A stretch of DNA of 64,000 bases from Salvelinus alpinus (taxonomy: Eukaryota; Chordata; Actinopteri; Salmoniformes; Salmonidae): NCBI RefSeq assembly GCF_045679555.1, contig NC_092098.1, forward strand, positions 22,164,038-22,228,037, read 5' to 3'. This document shows positions 9,901 to 28,725 of this stretch, in pieces. Made by a program: the position numbers and the translations under genes. How positions within the stretch are numbered: the first letter of the stretch is position 1; every line of letters starts with the position of its first letter. The notes under the pieces are model-generated. The model had not been told where the DNA came from. It ran no database searches and worked only from the letters and a program-made list of their open reading frames with translations.

Positions 9901-12900
9901 GGGATTGACTTGTACTTTTCGCACTAAAGTACGTGCATCTCTAGGAGACAGAACGCGTCTCCTTCTTGAGCGGTATGACAGCTGCATGGTCCCATGGTGT
10001 TTATACTTGCGTACTATTGTTTTTACAGATGAACGTGGTACCTTCAGGCATTTGGAAATTGCTCCCAAGGATGAACCAGACTTGTGAAAACTAACCGACT
10101 TGCCAAAACTATAGTTTGTTTTAACAAGAAATTTGTGGAGTGGTTGAAAAACGAGTTTTAATGACTCCAACCTAAGTGTATGTAAACTTCCAACTTCAAC
10201 TGTAGGTGGTCCAGAGTTCTTTTCCCTCTGGTTGCACATTTATCATGCTGATAGAAATCTGGTAAAACTTATTTAAGTTTCCCTGCATTAAAGACCCCGG
10301 CTACTAGGAGCGCCGCCTCTGGGTGGGCGTTTTCTTGTTTGATTATGGCGGAATAAAGCTCATTCAATGCTATCTTAGTGCCAACCTCTGACTGAAGTGG
10401 TATGTAAAGAGCTACGAAGAATACAGATGAGAACTCTCTTGGTAGGTAGTGTGGTCTACAGCTGATCATGATATACTCAACCTCAGGCAAGCAATAGCTC
10501 GAGACTTCCTTCGATATAGTGCACCAGCTGTTATTTACAAAAATACAAAGTCCGTCGTTGTTTTACCAGACGCCGCTGTTCTATCCTGCCGGTACATTAT
10601 ATAACCAGCCAGCTGTATGTTGATATTGACGTCATTCAGCCACGACTCCGTGAAGCATAAGATGTTACAGTTTTTAATGTCCCGTTGGTAGTTTAATCTT
10701 CCCCGTAACTTGTCGATTTTATTGTCCAAATATTGCACGTTTGCTAGCAGAATTGAGGGAAGTGGGGGTTTATTCGATCGCCTTCTCGGAAGGCAGCCCG
10801 CTCTCCGGCCTCTCTTTCTCCGCCACCTCTTCACGCAGATCACGGGGGTCTGGGCCTGCTCCCGAGGGAGCTGTATATCCTCCGCCTCGGGCTCGTCAGA
10901 GTTATGAAACAAGAAAAAGGATTCTGCTAGTTCGTGGTGAGTAATCGCAGTCCTGATGTCTAGAAGTTATTTTCGGTCATAAGAGACGGTAGCAGCAACA
11001 TTATGTACAAAAAGAGTAAAAAAATACGTTACAAATGCAGATAAACGAACAAAAAAACAATCAGTTGGGAGCACGTCTACCTTCTGTTCCGGCGCCATCT
11101 TACCCTGCACCGGGGCGCTGGTAGAAATTAGGTCAAACAGATTTCCGTTTTTTTTATGGCCCTATACAGCTCGCTGATTAAGGTCTTAGTGCCAGCACCA
11201 GTTTGTGACAGTAAATAAACAGCCACAAAAAATTCAGATAGAATACCTCATAATAATCTGTAGTCCATAATAATCTGTAGTCCATACTAACTCAGGTGAG
11301 CAGAACCTTGAAACTTCTTTAACCTTTTCTCAATATAGGGGGTGCTGTTTCTACATTAGCATTTATCGTCTCCAAATTAAACTGCCTCATACTCAATTCT
11401 TGCTCGTACAATATGCATATTATAGTTATTATTGGATAGAAAACACTCTCTAGTTTCTATAGCCGTTTGAATTATGTCTCTGAGTGAAACAGAACTCATT
11501 CTACAGCACTTTTCCTGATATGGAGTGAGATTTCAGACATTTTGGCCTCTGGTCCCAGGTCAGTTTTAAAGTCCCTGTAAATCCTATGAGGATACAAACA
11601 CTGCCCATGCCTTCCTCTAGATGTCAGTAAGAGGTGACAATTTGAATGGAGTCGATTGCGCAATCAGGGCCAGTATAAAACAGAAAAGACCGGATGTACC
11701 GTTCTTTTCCTGCTGCGCCTCACGCAAGATGGACGTCGGACTCTCTCTCTTTCCAAGCGTTGGTTTAGCCACTTATATATCGCCGGTCATGTTTTTACTC
11801 GTTATAGGTGTTAAAAACATCATAAGGTAGTTAATTTTAACCGTTTTATAGCAATTTATATCCGTTTAGTGCGATTTTGAGGCATTGCTTTGTGATGCAC
11901 ATTGAAGCACCGGGCACGTTTCGGGGTCCCGGTCGAACGTTAGTGGGCATTTCGACGGACAAGAGGACAGCTTTCGACCAAAAGAAGATTAGACCCAAGA
12001 AAGGATACATTGCCCAAGATACTGATGGAAGAACAGCTCACAGTAAGAACTATTTATGATGATAAATCGTTGTTCTGTCGAAAAATGTTATACGCATATT
12101 CCGCCATTTTTTTTGGTATAGCTTCGCTTGGCGAACCCTGTATTGCACATTAAGGATATTTTTAGAAATGTAATTCAGCGATTGCATTAAGAACTAATTT
12201 GTCTTTCGATTGCTGTCCACCCTATATTTTTTAGTCAAGTTTACGATTAGTTATTCATTACGCCAGATCACTGTCCAAAATGGAGCCCGACATTTTCAGT
12301 CTAGTTTTGCTAGTATTGTCATGTTATAACCACGTTTTTTTGTGGCTAAATATGCACATTTTTGAACACTCTCTATATGTATGTTGTAATATGATGTTAC
12401 AGGGGTGTCATCGGAAGAATTCTGAGAAGGTTAGTGAAAAAATTAATACATTTTGGCGATGATTACGTTATCTCTCTCTTTGGCTTGTATCAATGCTCGG
12501 GTAACGTTTGCACATGTGGTATGCTAATATAACGATTTATTGTGTTTTCGCTGTAAAACACTTAGAACATCTGAAATATTGTCTGAATTCACAAGATCTG
12601 TGTCTTTCCAATGCTATGCTTTGTCTATTTTTAAGAAATGTTTTATGATGAGTAAATTGGTAATACACGTTGCTCTCTGTATTTATTCTAGTCGAGTTGT
12701 GATGGTGGGTGCAATTGTAAACTATGATTTCTACCTGAAATATGCACATTTTTCTAACAAAAACTATCCTATACAATAAATATGTTATCAGACTGTCATC
12801 TGATGAGGTTTTTTCTTGGTTAGTGGCTATCAATATCTTTATTTGGCCGAATTGGTGATAGCTACTGGTGGAGAGAAAAAATGGTGGACAAAGAAAATGG

Positions 12901-15900
12901 TGTCTATTGCTAACATGGTTAGCTAATAGATTTACATATTGTGTCTTCCCTGTAAAACATTTTAAAAATCAGAAATGATTGCTGGATTCACAAGAAGTGG
13001 ATCTTTCATCTGGTATCTTGGACTTGTGATTGAATGATATTTAGATGCTACTATTTACTTGTGACGCTATGCTAGCTATGCTATTCAGCTTTTTTACTGG
13101 TGGGGGGTGCTCCCGGATCCGGGTTTCTGACTCGTTAGAAGTTAATATTAAGAGATTGCGCAAAATAGCACATTTGGTCAGGATCCCGTAAACCGGCCAC
13201 CATTTCCTCCGGCGACATTCTCTAATAATGTAAATACATAGTAGAGGTCGACCGATTAATCGGGGCCGATTTCAAGTTTTCATAACAATCGGAAACCGGT
13301 ATTTTTGGGCGCCGATTTTTTATTTTTTATATATTTTTTTACACCTTTATTTAATCTTTATTTAACTAGGCAAATCAGTTAATAACACATTCTTATTTTC
13401 AATGACGGCCTAGGAATGTTCTGCCTCGTTCAGGGGCAGAAGAGATTTTTAACCTTGTCAGCTCGGTGGATCCAATCTTGCAACCTTACAGTTAACAAGT
13501 CCAATGCTCTAACACCTGATTACATTGCACTCCACGAAGAGCCTGCCTGTTAGCGAATGCAGTAAGCTAAGGTAAGTTGCTAGCTAGCATTAAACTTATC
13601 TTATAAAAAACAATCAATCAATGACTGTCATTGCTCCAATGTGTACTTAACCATAAACATCAATGCCTTTCTTAAAATCAATACACAAGTATATATTTTT
13701 AAACCTGCATATTTAGCTAAAAGAAATCCAGGTTAGCAGGCAATATTAACCAGCTGAAATTGTGTCATTTCTCTTGCATTCATTGCACGCAGAGTCAGGG
13801 TATATGCAACAGTTTGGGCCGCCTGGCTCTTTGCGAACTAATTTGCCAGAATTTTACGTAATTATGACAACATTGAAGGTTGTGCAATGTAACAGGTATA
13901 TTTAGACTCATGGATGCCACCCGTTAGATAAAATACGGAACGGAATAAACGTTTTGTTTTCGAGGTGATAGTTTCCGGATTAGTCAAAGGTATATGGTTT
14001 AGAGAGAAATAGTCAACGCGTTATAATTCCTGTAATAACTTGCGGCTGAACTTGAAAGGGGTTCCTTCGTTATTTTACCGTTCATGTCTTCCATAGAGAA
14101 TGTCTTAAGTCTACTTCAAATAAGGTCTGTGTTTCATGCAGGCTTAAACCGCCTCAACGTTTTGATACCCGTGTAAATCTCACTAGGATAAGGTAACGTT
14201 TGTCTACATATTTTCATAAATCCACTCTACAATTTTTTTTATCTTCGCTTATATTTAGCCAATATTGATCAGAGTTACCTTGTCCTATGGATATCTACAC
14301 AGTTATAAAATTGTCAAGGTGGTGTAAGCCTACACGAAACACAGACCTTATTTTAAGTGAATCTAAAAATATCCTATGGAATAAGTGAAGGAACCGCTTT
14401 TCAGATTTTGCTAGAAGGTGTCATGGGAATTATGACTCGCACTCACATTGGTTGGCAATTCTTACCATGCCCATTATTAAAATAGGATTTCCTGCATATA
14501 GAAATTACAGTTTTTGTTTTCAACATTCATCACAGGTAACTTAAACTCTCTTTTTATTCAAACAGTTGAGAGTATTTGTCTCCTAAGCAGACTCTTCAGT
14601 ATCATTGTCACTTCAGAGCTGTGTGTGTGTGTGTGTGTGTATTTATGTATTATATTAAGTTAAAATAAAAGTGTTCATTGTTCATTCAGTATTGTTGCAA
14701 TTGTCATTATTACAAAAATGTGTGTGTGTGTGTATGATATATATATATATTTATTTTTATTTTTAAATAAATCGGCCGATTAAATCGGTATCGGCTTTTT
14801 TGTCCTCCAATAATCGGTATCGGCGTTGAAAAATCACAATCGGTCGACCTCTAATACATAGTATAAAATTCATAAGATTACAGTAGACTCCTTCACCAGC
14901 AATCTGAAGCAAGTTAGCATTGTGAAATGAAGGTTAGTCTTACAGGACTTGGAGGCTGCAGTCTGTGAGGATGGGATCTGAACGCTGAAGCGCTGCCCCG
15001 ACAGTGACACTGGCGTCCCCACTTTGGTTGTGACTGACTGCACTGAGGGAGTGCCTGGAAACATGCAGGAAGGAAGGAGTAAATGTTTTTGTAATGAAAC
15101 AGAAAATACAACAGATATGGTAGCAACAGGGCTGCACACCAGGAAGCAAACCCACATCCCACTGTCAAATAAGGACTTGGAGCAGTGTGTTAAAAAAAAC
15201 ATGTAATAAAATGACAAGGTATGAGTGAAAACATAGATTGCACAAAAGGGTCCCTCACCAAGGGTAGGCGTGCTGGGCCTGCTGGACACAGCTCCTATAC
15301 TGAGGCGAGGCACTGTTATTCTCCCCGCAGATGAGGACACCTCCACAGAAGAGGAACAGTCAGAAGGATTCACAAAAGAGAACATACTGGAATAGAATAC
15401 AATAAACATTGATTGCAAGTGCAGTAAAATCTTCAAAGCAGAACACGAGGCTACCTTTTTCTGTATGGACTTAAGCCTGTAGTTAGGAGCAGTAAGACAG
15501 TAACGGTCAGGGGGCAGGCGTGGACCAGTGTATGGCTTAATCAAGGGCAGAGGGGTCTGGTTCTTCTGCCTAGCTACATCCAGCAGGAACTACACAAAGA
15601 CAACATTGTCAGGAGTTAGTCTAGATAATTTATGAACATCTGAAAAAAAATGTCATGTCTGTCTTAGCACTGCTATTAAATCTTACATCTCGTGGTGGTG
15701 GGGAGGTGAAGGACTGGTCCATTCGACACTGGATCGCCAGTCTTATGTCGTCAGCATCCACAATGTTCTTCTTGGCATGTGTTGCATAGATTTTGGCATC
15801 CTCGATAATAGTTGTCACATATCCTGTAAAATCAAATGATATTTAATGACAGCTGTTCATTGTCTTGATACATTGGTGTCTTGTAACTACTAAACATGCA

Positions 15901-16616
15901 ATATTGCACACTGAGCATAACTAACCTGAGAGAGTTGAATGTATACTTACTGTAGGTAAATTCCAGCATTTGATTAATAACTCTGGGCTCATACTCTGTT
16001 ATCCCCATGTCTTTGAGGATTTGGATCATAACCTTTGCAATGGAAAAATATGAGCACATAATAAGCAAGAAATGCAGTATGCTGTGTGGCTGCATGGACA
16101 AACATGAAATAGAGTAACATGTCCATGTGTTGTCATCAACTGCACTAGCTAGTTACAACAATAACAGTCAGCAGCTGACGTTAGCTTGCCCTGCTAACTA
16201 ACAAGCTAACTATTAGTTACCATTCCCAATAGGCAAGTAGATGCCATTACACAAAAACAACGTTAGAATGATATGGAGTTATATTACTGGACAGCTACTC
16301 TAAAAATGCACATTTAAAATGAAGAGCGTCTGTTCTTCTAGTTCTAACGTCAGCTAGCTGACAAATAAATAACAAGCTAGCTAAAGTACTTAGCTAGTTA
16401 CCGTAGTTAGCTAACGTTAGCGAGCTCACTGGCTAGCGAACTTTGACACAATCCTGCAAAAACTAGAACCTTTAATTCAGCTGTCATAATAGATATCTAA
16501 CTAAACACTCATCACCACTGTAGCTACACTAATGGAACTATGACATTTAGGAAATTGTACCTTAAACGGTTATATCCTACCTGTGCATCTTTAGGAACAG
16601 TTTTCGGAGAAGCCAT
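6954..16616 (-). CDS. taf9: TAF9, TFIID/SAGA subunit (TBP-associated factor 9)
   Basis: Seven coding exons on the minus strand: 16616-16581, 16032-15951, 15823-15687, 15589-15455, 15340-15259, 15054-14944 and 7111-6954. All introns obey GT-AG, phases agree and the lengths sum to 741 bp, giving 246 aa (human about 264). It begins [12 protein letters not shown] and continues with the TAF9 histone fold ([19 protein letters not shown], then [12 protein letters not shown]), the conserved [12 protein letters not shown] and [12 protein letters not shown] blocks, a serine-rich middle, and the C-terminal [19 protein letters not shown] before an acidic [13 protein letters not shown] tail. TAF9 pairs with TAF6 through histone folds in TFIID and SAGA in the nucleus. 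The last intron spans 7.8 kb and is almost wholly transposons. It is divergent from ap4m1. Nothing in the exons suggests loss of function. Confidence 0.95.
7215..11110 (-). mobile_element. Near full-length L2-like LINE, interrupted by a Tc1
   Basis: Minus-strand LINE in the last taf9 intron. Its 3' end is the cacatgcgccaaatacaaca segment near 7235, followed upstream by 3' UTR, reverse transcriptase (8080-7640), and an apurinic-type endonuclease block (10912-10270) with [30 protein letters not shown] and VAGVFN where the family has VAGDFN, so a catalytic Asp is lost. The 5' end reaches an ATG around 11095 ([10 protein letters not shown]). A Tc1 at 8914-10202 splits it at a TA. Stops and frame changes make it inactive. 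Family name is my best fit; it may be closer to the salmonid RSg-1 group. Confidence 0.75.
8914..10202 (-). mobile_element. Sleeping-Beauty-type Tc1 transposon, internally deleted
   Basis: Both ends carry the inverted repeat with cggaagtttacatacac-type sequence and sit next to TA (8912-8913, 10203-10204). The minus strand encodes the transposase in pieces: 10239-9676 holds [20 protein letters not shown] (paired-type DNA-binding domain) and the RSARKKPLL end of it; 9698-9360 holds [15 protein letters not shown] with the first catalytic Asp, [16 protein letters not shown], and [13 protein letters not shown] with the second Asp. The inner part of one terminal repeat and the protein N-terminus are missing (1289 bp against about 1.6 kb for the family), and a frame change separates the two parts, so it is inactive. 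Confidence 0.9.
11135..11307 (-). mobile_element. L2-like LINE fragment, endonuclease region
   Basis: The sequence resembles the endonuclease region at 10340-10460 of the neighbouring LINE (same order: gctcgctgattaaggtctta-type block, then the agtaaataaacagccacaaa block), as a diverged second copy. Both ends are truncated. Confidence 0.5.
11308..13146. repeat. Interspersed salmonid repeat of about 1.8 kb, non-coding
   Basis: Opens with aacttctttaac and closes with gttagaagttaa, which are imperfect inverted repeats. The interior contains attggatagaaaacactctc and gtttgaattatgtctctgag, strings I know from a high-copy salmonid repeat family. No protein is encoded. The class is uncertain; a non-autonomous DNA transposon is likely. 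Confidence 0.6.
13242..14853. mobile_element. Non-autonomous hAT element with long inverted ends
   Basis: Starts TAGAGGTCGACCGATT and ends with its inverse AATCGGTCGACCTCTA at 14853. A perfect 8-bp target duplication ATACATAG (13234-13241, 14854-14861) shows hAT-type insertion. Repeated aatcgg motifs lie inside both ends. The interior (about 13560-14600) has no transposase and includes a reversed SINE near the left end. It lies within the last taf9 intron, just downstream of exon 6 in the gene's sense. Confidence 0.9.
13340..13565 (-). repeat. tRNA-derived SINE nested in the hAT element
   Basis: Reverse orientation: the shared tail tttatttaactaggcaaatc near 13357 is followed by aatgacggcctaggaatgtt and the diverged tRNA-like part ending near 13565. 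The same tail occurs at 29240-29310 and in plus orientation at 33880-33910. Confidence 0.75.
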
Positions 16617-17313
16617 TTTCACGTTTGACCCTTGCCCCGCGCATTCACTTCCACACAGCCGTACTAAAATAAAATCAATATGCATAGTACCGCCACCATC
16701 TGGTTCACCGCGTTCATGACACTTAGCTTTATTGTATATTATTTGGGGACTTAAAAAAAAAAAACATTTACTGTAAATGCATTGATCCAATAAAATACAT
16801 AGCTAGCTATTCTATGATGCAAAAATACAACTCTAGCTGTTGTGAAATTGAAAGTGCAGTAACTGAAATAATCTCCCTAGGTGGCGCTGTGAAACTCGAG
16901 GTTGATTTAGCTGCCAGTCAACAAACACCAAATAAGAATTGACGCGTAAATAAACGATGGCTAGCTAGCCAGCTAGTTACAAATAATGTGATAACTATCT
17001 TCTTAAGAGTTTACATTTCGGTCAACGTAGGGATTTTGGTATTTTGCATTATCAAGCAGCTAAGCAACCATCCTGTATGAAAGCAGTCACGATTGGAGTC
17101 ACGATTCCTGGACAAGTAACGTTAAGTAGATTGCTTTTTGGCTGCTGGTACGTAAATCTCATAAACACTGAATAACATTTGAAATGCTGATGTTTGATAG
17201 TCAGAGCCCACAGTAGGTTTGTCGATGTCATGGTCGTTATAATGTTAGTTGGAGCTAACTTAGGTTGATGTTACCGACTAACATGCATTGGTTTTTTATT
17301 TCCCTCTAGGAAG
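16617..17313. promoter_or_regulatory. Divergent promoter region between taf9 and ap4m1
   Basis: The taf9 start codon (16616, minus) and the ap4m1 start codon (17314, plus) are 697 bp apart and transcribed away from each other, so a shared or overlapping promoter is expected. A plausible non-coding first ap4m1 exon ends at 17147 before a consensus gtacgt donor, with the coding exon starting after ag at 17310. No TATA box stands out. Transcription start sites cannot be fixed from sequence alone. Confidence 0.65.
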
Positions 17314-24475
<7,162 letters not shown>

Positions 24476-24860
24476 TACGGACATACAGTACATACACACA
24501 CCATTGATCAGTCAGACTCTGGCTTACTCTCAATGCAGATGTGAACCCTGATCTTGACTGCCTGAAAACGTCAAGGGACTTTTGTATCAAATGTTTATTC
24601 TGTATATGGTGGAGTGACCCAATACAAATCTACTACATCAAAAAGTTACCCATACATTTCACTATTGTCATTATATTATGTCATATGGGAAATCATTCAG
24701 GAAAGTCTATGAATGTGCATAAAAACATATTCAGCACTTTTGAGTTTCTGTAATGCAGGGATAATCCGGATCAATATACAAATAACCAGGACCAGCCCCT
24801 GGAGGTCTGCAGAGGTACTGCAGGGGATCCACAGCTAGATAAAAAGTATGTGTATATATA
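24476..24860 (+). other. Probable ap4m1 3' UTR
   Basis: Sequence directly after the ap4m1 stop codon without coding signal. No clean AATAAA was found; the best variants are aatacaaat near 24621 and cataaaaaca near 24718. Confidence 0.45.
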
Positions 24861-25865
24861 CAGTACCAGTCAAAACACCTACTCATTCAAGGGTTTTTCT
24901 TTATTTTAACTATTTTCTACATTGTAGAATAATAGTGATGACCTCAAACTATGAAATAACACATATGTAACCAAAAAAGTGTTAAATTAAAATATATTTG
25001 AGATTCTTCAAAGTAGCCACCCTTTGCCTTGAGTCCATCTGTGGTAAATTCAATTGATTGGACATGATTTGGAAAGGCACACACCTGTCTATGTAAGATC
25101 CCATAGTTGACAGTGCATGTCAGAGCAAAAACTAAGCCATGAGGTCGAAGGAATTCTGTCTGTAGAGCTCCGAAACAGGATTGTGTTGAGAGACAGATTT
25201 GGGGAAGGGTGCCAAAAAACATCTGCTGCATTGAAAGTCCCCAAGAACACAGTGGCCTCCATCATTCTTAAATGGAAGAAGTTTGGAACCACCAAGACTC
25301 TTCCTAGAGCTGGCCGCCCGGCCAAACTGAGCAATCGGGGGAGAAGGGCCTTGGTTAGGGAGGTGACCAAGAACCCGATGGTCACTCTGACAGAGTTCCT
25401 CTGTGGAGATGGGAGAACCTTCCAGAAGGTCAACCATCTTTGCAGCACTCCACCAATCGGGTCTTTATGGTAGAGTGGCCAGACGGAAGCAACACCTCAG
25501 TAAAAGGCACATCACAGCCCGCTTGGAATTTGCCAAAAGGAACCTAAAGGACTCTCAGACCATGACAAACAAGATTCTCTGGTCTGATGAAACCAAGATT
25601 GAACTCTTTGGCCTGAATGCCAAGCATCACGTCTGGAGGAAAACTGGCACCATCCCTACGGTGAAGTATGGTGGTGGCAGCATCATGCTGTGGGGATGTT
25701 TTTCAGCGGCAGGGACTGGGAGACTAGTCCGGACCGAGAGAAAGATGAACAGAGCAAAGTACAGAGAGATCCCCAGACTTGAACCTGGTCGAACATCTCT
25801 GGAGAGACCTGAAAATAGCTGTGCAGCGATGCTCCCCATCCAACCTGACAAAGCTTGCAGAAAAT
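24861..25865 (+). mobile_element. Chimeric Tc1-like element (two families fused)
   Basis: Bases 24861-25028 are the terminus of the cagtaccagtcaaa family. At 25029 it changes into the interior of the family seen at 4971 and 32722. The plus strand then encodes a transposase in pieces: 25117-25473 (ELRNRIVLRDRFGEGCQKTS, RAGRPAKLSNRGRRALVREV) and 25403-25867 ([35 protein letters not shown]). The second catalytic Asp segment is deleted around 25769, so it is inactive. Confidence 0.8.
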
Positions 25866-25947
25866 AATAATAATCGACTCTTGCTCAACTCCCAAAACAC
25901 GCTGAAACGGATGTGCACACAGCACCTCATTGCAGAGTTCTACTTGG

Positions 25948-27288
25948 GAGTAGCCGTGCATGGGTAAAATCACTAGATAAGCGCTGTTTGCTCTACAACC
26001 TGTTAATTCATATGCCTTGCGACTGATATGTAAGCCAAAAGGCAGAGACCATAAGAAGACACAATGGCAGAATAAATTCAACCACACCTGTTGTTTTATC
26101 ACAAAGCTGGATAGCAACCTCTGTCCATTTGAAGTCCACAAACCATATTGCATGTACAGTATCCAACAGTTACATGACCTACAGCATGGTTAAGGTAGTT
26201 TAATGTTTACGACTTTTTGGACCACTAAACAACTATTGATTTAGAACCACAGAGATACCGCAAGTCGCAAAGAAAACAGGAGCTGCCGCCACTATTCCAG
26301 CACCATTTCAACTTCAACATTTCAACATCATCAAATCACCTCTGCTTAGTCTAATACAATGACAACTAAATGATACCAAAAACGATTTAGTCCAATCAAC
26401 GTAAGCTAAATATGATGTGGCTGTCCATGGTTCTAATTTCTGTGTGTGTGTGTGTGCGCGTTCATGCAAGTAGGAAAAACCTGTTGACTCACCCTACTTG
26501 TAGAGAAATGCCAATGCCATCCTCCTCTCTTTCAATTTGATGAAACGGTCTATCACTCTGTCATACAGCATACACTTATATTTTTTCTTGTCCCAGGATA
26601 CCTGGCTAAAATGCTTGCTAGCCTAACTTCCATTCATGGGCAACGGTAGCTAGTTAACATTAGCCTTCTACATATTGGACTTCCATCCTCTCAGGCCAGG
26701 GGCACAACAATGTATGAATTAATGGTTGGATCAGAATCGCTGTTATAATCATTGGCTAGTACGGAGAATTAAGTAAAACCACAAATCCAAATCTCTATTT
26801 CCATCCATGGCTAATTTAGACAACAACACAACGAGATGCAACAATTCAAGTTTTTCTGTCAATGATGTGTGAAGCCAAATCCAAGCTGGCTTCCCTTGAC
26901 ACTTTTTTTGTGAAGCACCAGGACCATTCAGTTAAACTCGCTCAGTTTAGCTCGATGCTGATTGGCTAATTTTTCCTACTTTTTTTTTGTCAAGTGAAGT
27001 AAGATGCTCGCTGGCTTCCCTTGCCTTCAATGCTACGGGCGGCAACAATGTCATACTCGTTTGGACCAGACAGCATCAGATAGATGGCCTACACCTAGAG
27101 AGACAGAGAGGCGCTGTTTCAATCACTCGGATGCTTTCTCCAGTGAGAACGCACATTCAGCCTCTTGTGAATTGAAGGGAAATTATGAAACAGAGAGATG
27201 AAAGAGATTATTTTATGTTTTTATATATATTTTTTGTCTTTTTTTGGGAAGCCTGGCTTCCCTTGACATCCATGAATACACACCACTG
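25948..27288. mobile_element. Non-autonomous hAT element, copy A
   Basis: Ends are the inverse-related agtagccgtgcatggg and tgaatacacaccactg; flanking octamers CTACTTGG (25940-25947) and CTACTAGG (27289-27296) match at 7 of 8, a hAT-type duplication. The same family lies in the opposite orientation at 53991-55073, sharing blocks such as ccattgattaat-type and gcccctgccctgag/ctcaggccaggggc sequence. Copy A has about 260 bp that copy B lacks. No transposase. Confidence 0.8.
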
Positions 27289-27387
27289 CTACTAGGAAGA
27301 CTACATTTGCGTTCTAAAGGACTGACATGAGCATGATGCTGCCCATTTTATCATACATTTTGCCTATAAAAGGCCTATATCAAAGTG

Positions 27388-27772
27388 TATTGTCACGTGC
27401 GCCGAATACAACAGGTGTACACCTTACAGTGAAATGCTTACTTACAAGCCCTAACCAGCAGTGCAATTTGTAAGTAAAAAATAGGTATTAGGTAAAGAAA
27501 AAAAAAGTTGAATGACAGTGAAAATAACAGTAGCGGGGGGGACGACGACAGTGCAAATAGTCCGGGTAGCCATTTGATTACCTGTTCAGGAGTCTTATGG
27601 CTTGGGGGTAAAAGCTGTTGAGAAGCTTTTTGGTCCTAGACTTGGCGCTCCGGTACCGCTTGCCATGCGGTAGCAGAGAGAACAGTCTATGACTGGGGTG
27701 GCTGTGGTTGTTGACTATTTTTAGGGCTTCCTCTGACACTGCCTGGCGTAGAGGTCCTGGATGGCATCTTGT
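27388..27772 (-). mobile_element. L2-like LINE 3' end fragment
   Basis: Starts at the LINE 3' end gtcacgtgcgccgaatacaa, includes 3' UTR, and on the minus strand encodes the C-terminal block (SHPSHRLFSLLPHGKRYRSA, LNSFYPQAIRLLNR). 5'-truncated at about 27772, the usual outcome of LINE integration. Confidence 0.85.
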
Positions 27773-28725
27773 TTGAATATAGAAGGTAACGTGTAGGAAC
27801 TCAAATATTTCAGTGATATTTCTGCAGTGTGTCAACTTGACAGATCCCATGGGATGATGCGGCACACTCTATGCTGATAAACCTATTATTTACCCTGGTA
27901 TAGCCCTATTCGGACTGGTTTTACTAGAGACGTTGGTTTTGTAATTGTTATACTAGCATGTGCGCTATTCCTCTGCACGATTCACACATTTCAAAACTCC
28001 CCTGTAATTCCACATTTTTTCAAATTGAATTGACTCTTATGACGGAAGCATGGAGGGTTTGAGGGTTTTTGTTGTGGCGTAAAGCTATTTAATGTCTAGA
28101 CTATAATAGGCAACACTGATAACTCTTGCTTGGCTGCCAAATGTATAGGTCTCCCCATAATATTTAAATTTATGAAGTGCGATCATAGGCTAATCATTAT
28201 TTTAACGATCCATGATAGACGTCCTTCCTAATAACGATGCCCTCCATCCTGCTGATTTGAGCTTCTGAACCATATTTGCACATGATTGTGTTTGTGGAGG
28301 AGAAAGTGAACATGCCTTTTCCAAAAAGTTTTGCGGAAATAGTATAGTGCTTTGCGATGTAGCTACCATCCTCTAGGTTTTCACGCCAACTCTAATCTAG
28401 CGCGTCTGATTCAATAATTAGCTGGTTGATAAACTGATCAGGTTAGTTACAACTGTGGTTGGAGCGAAGACCTACAGGAATTTAGCTCTCAGAGAACAAG
28501 GTTGGAGAGCCCTGACCTAGGACATCAACAGCCAACCAGTGTTTCATTAAATAACCTATAGGCACAAAAGTTTTTATTGCACATTTAGGCCTAATTAACT
28601 GATGCTGTTGGCGATTTTCAACTTCAATTCACTGGCACTATGAAGAATAGCTTAACCATACTCATTGATAGCCTAATATATACTTTTGGTGAATTTACGA
28701 GGCATTGCTAGACATGCCATTGCTA
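27773..28725. other. Intergenic stretch, nothing recognised
   Basis: About 950 bp without a coding signal, terminal repeats or a family I recognise. Confidence 0.5.

Noticed and set aside
6954-16616. TAF6 or H2B-type histone-fold protein
   Set aside because: The [28 protein letters not shown] and [12 protein letters not shown] blocks are specific to TAF9.
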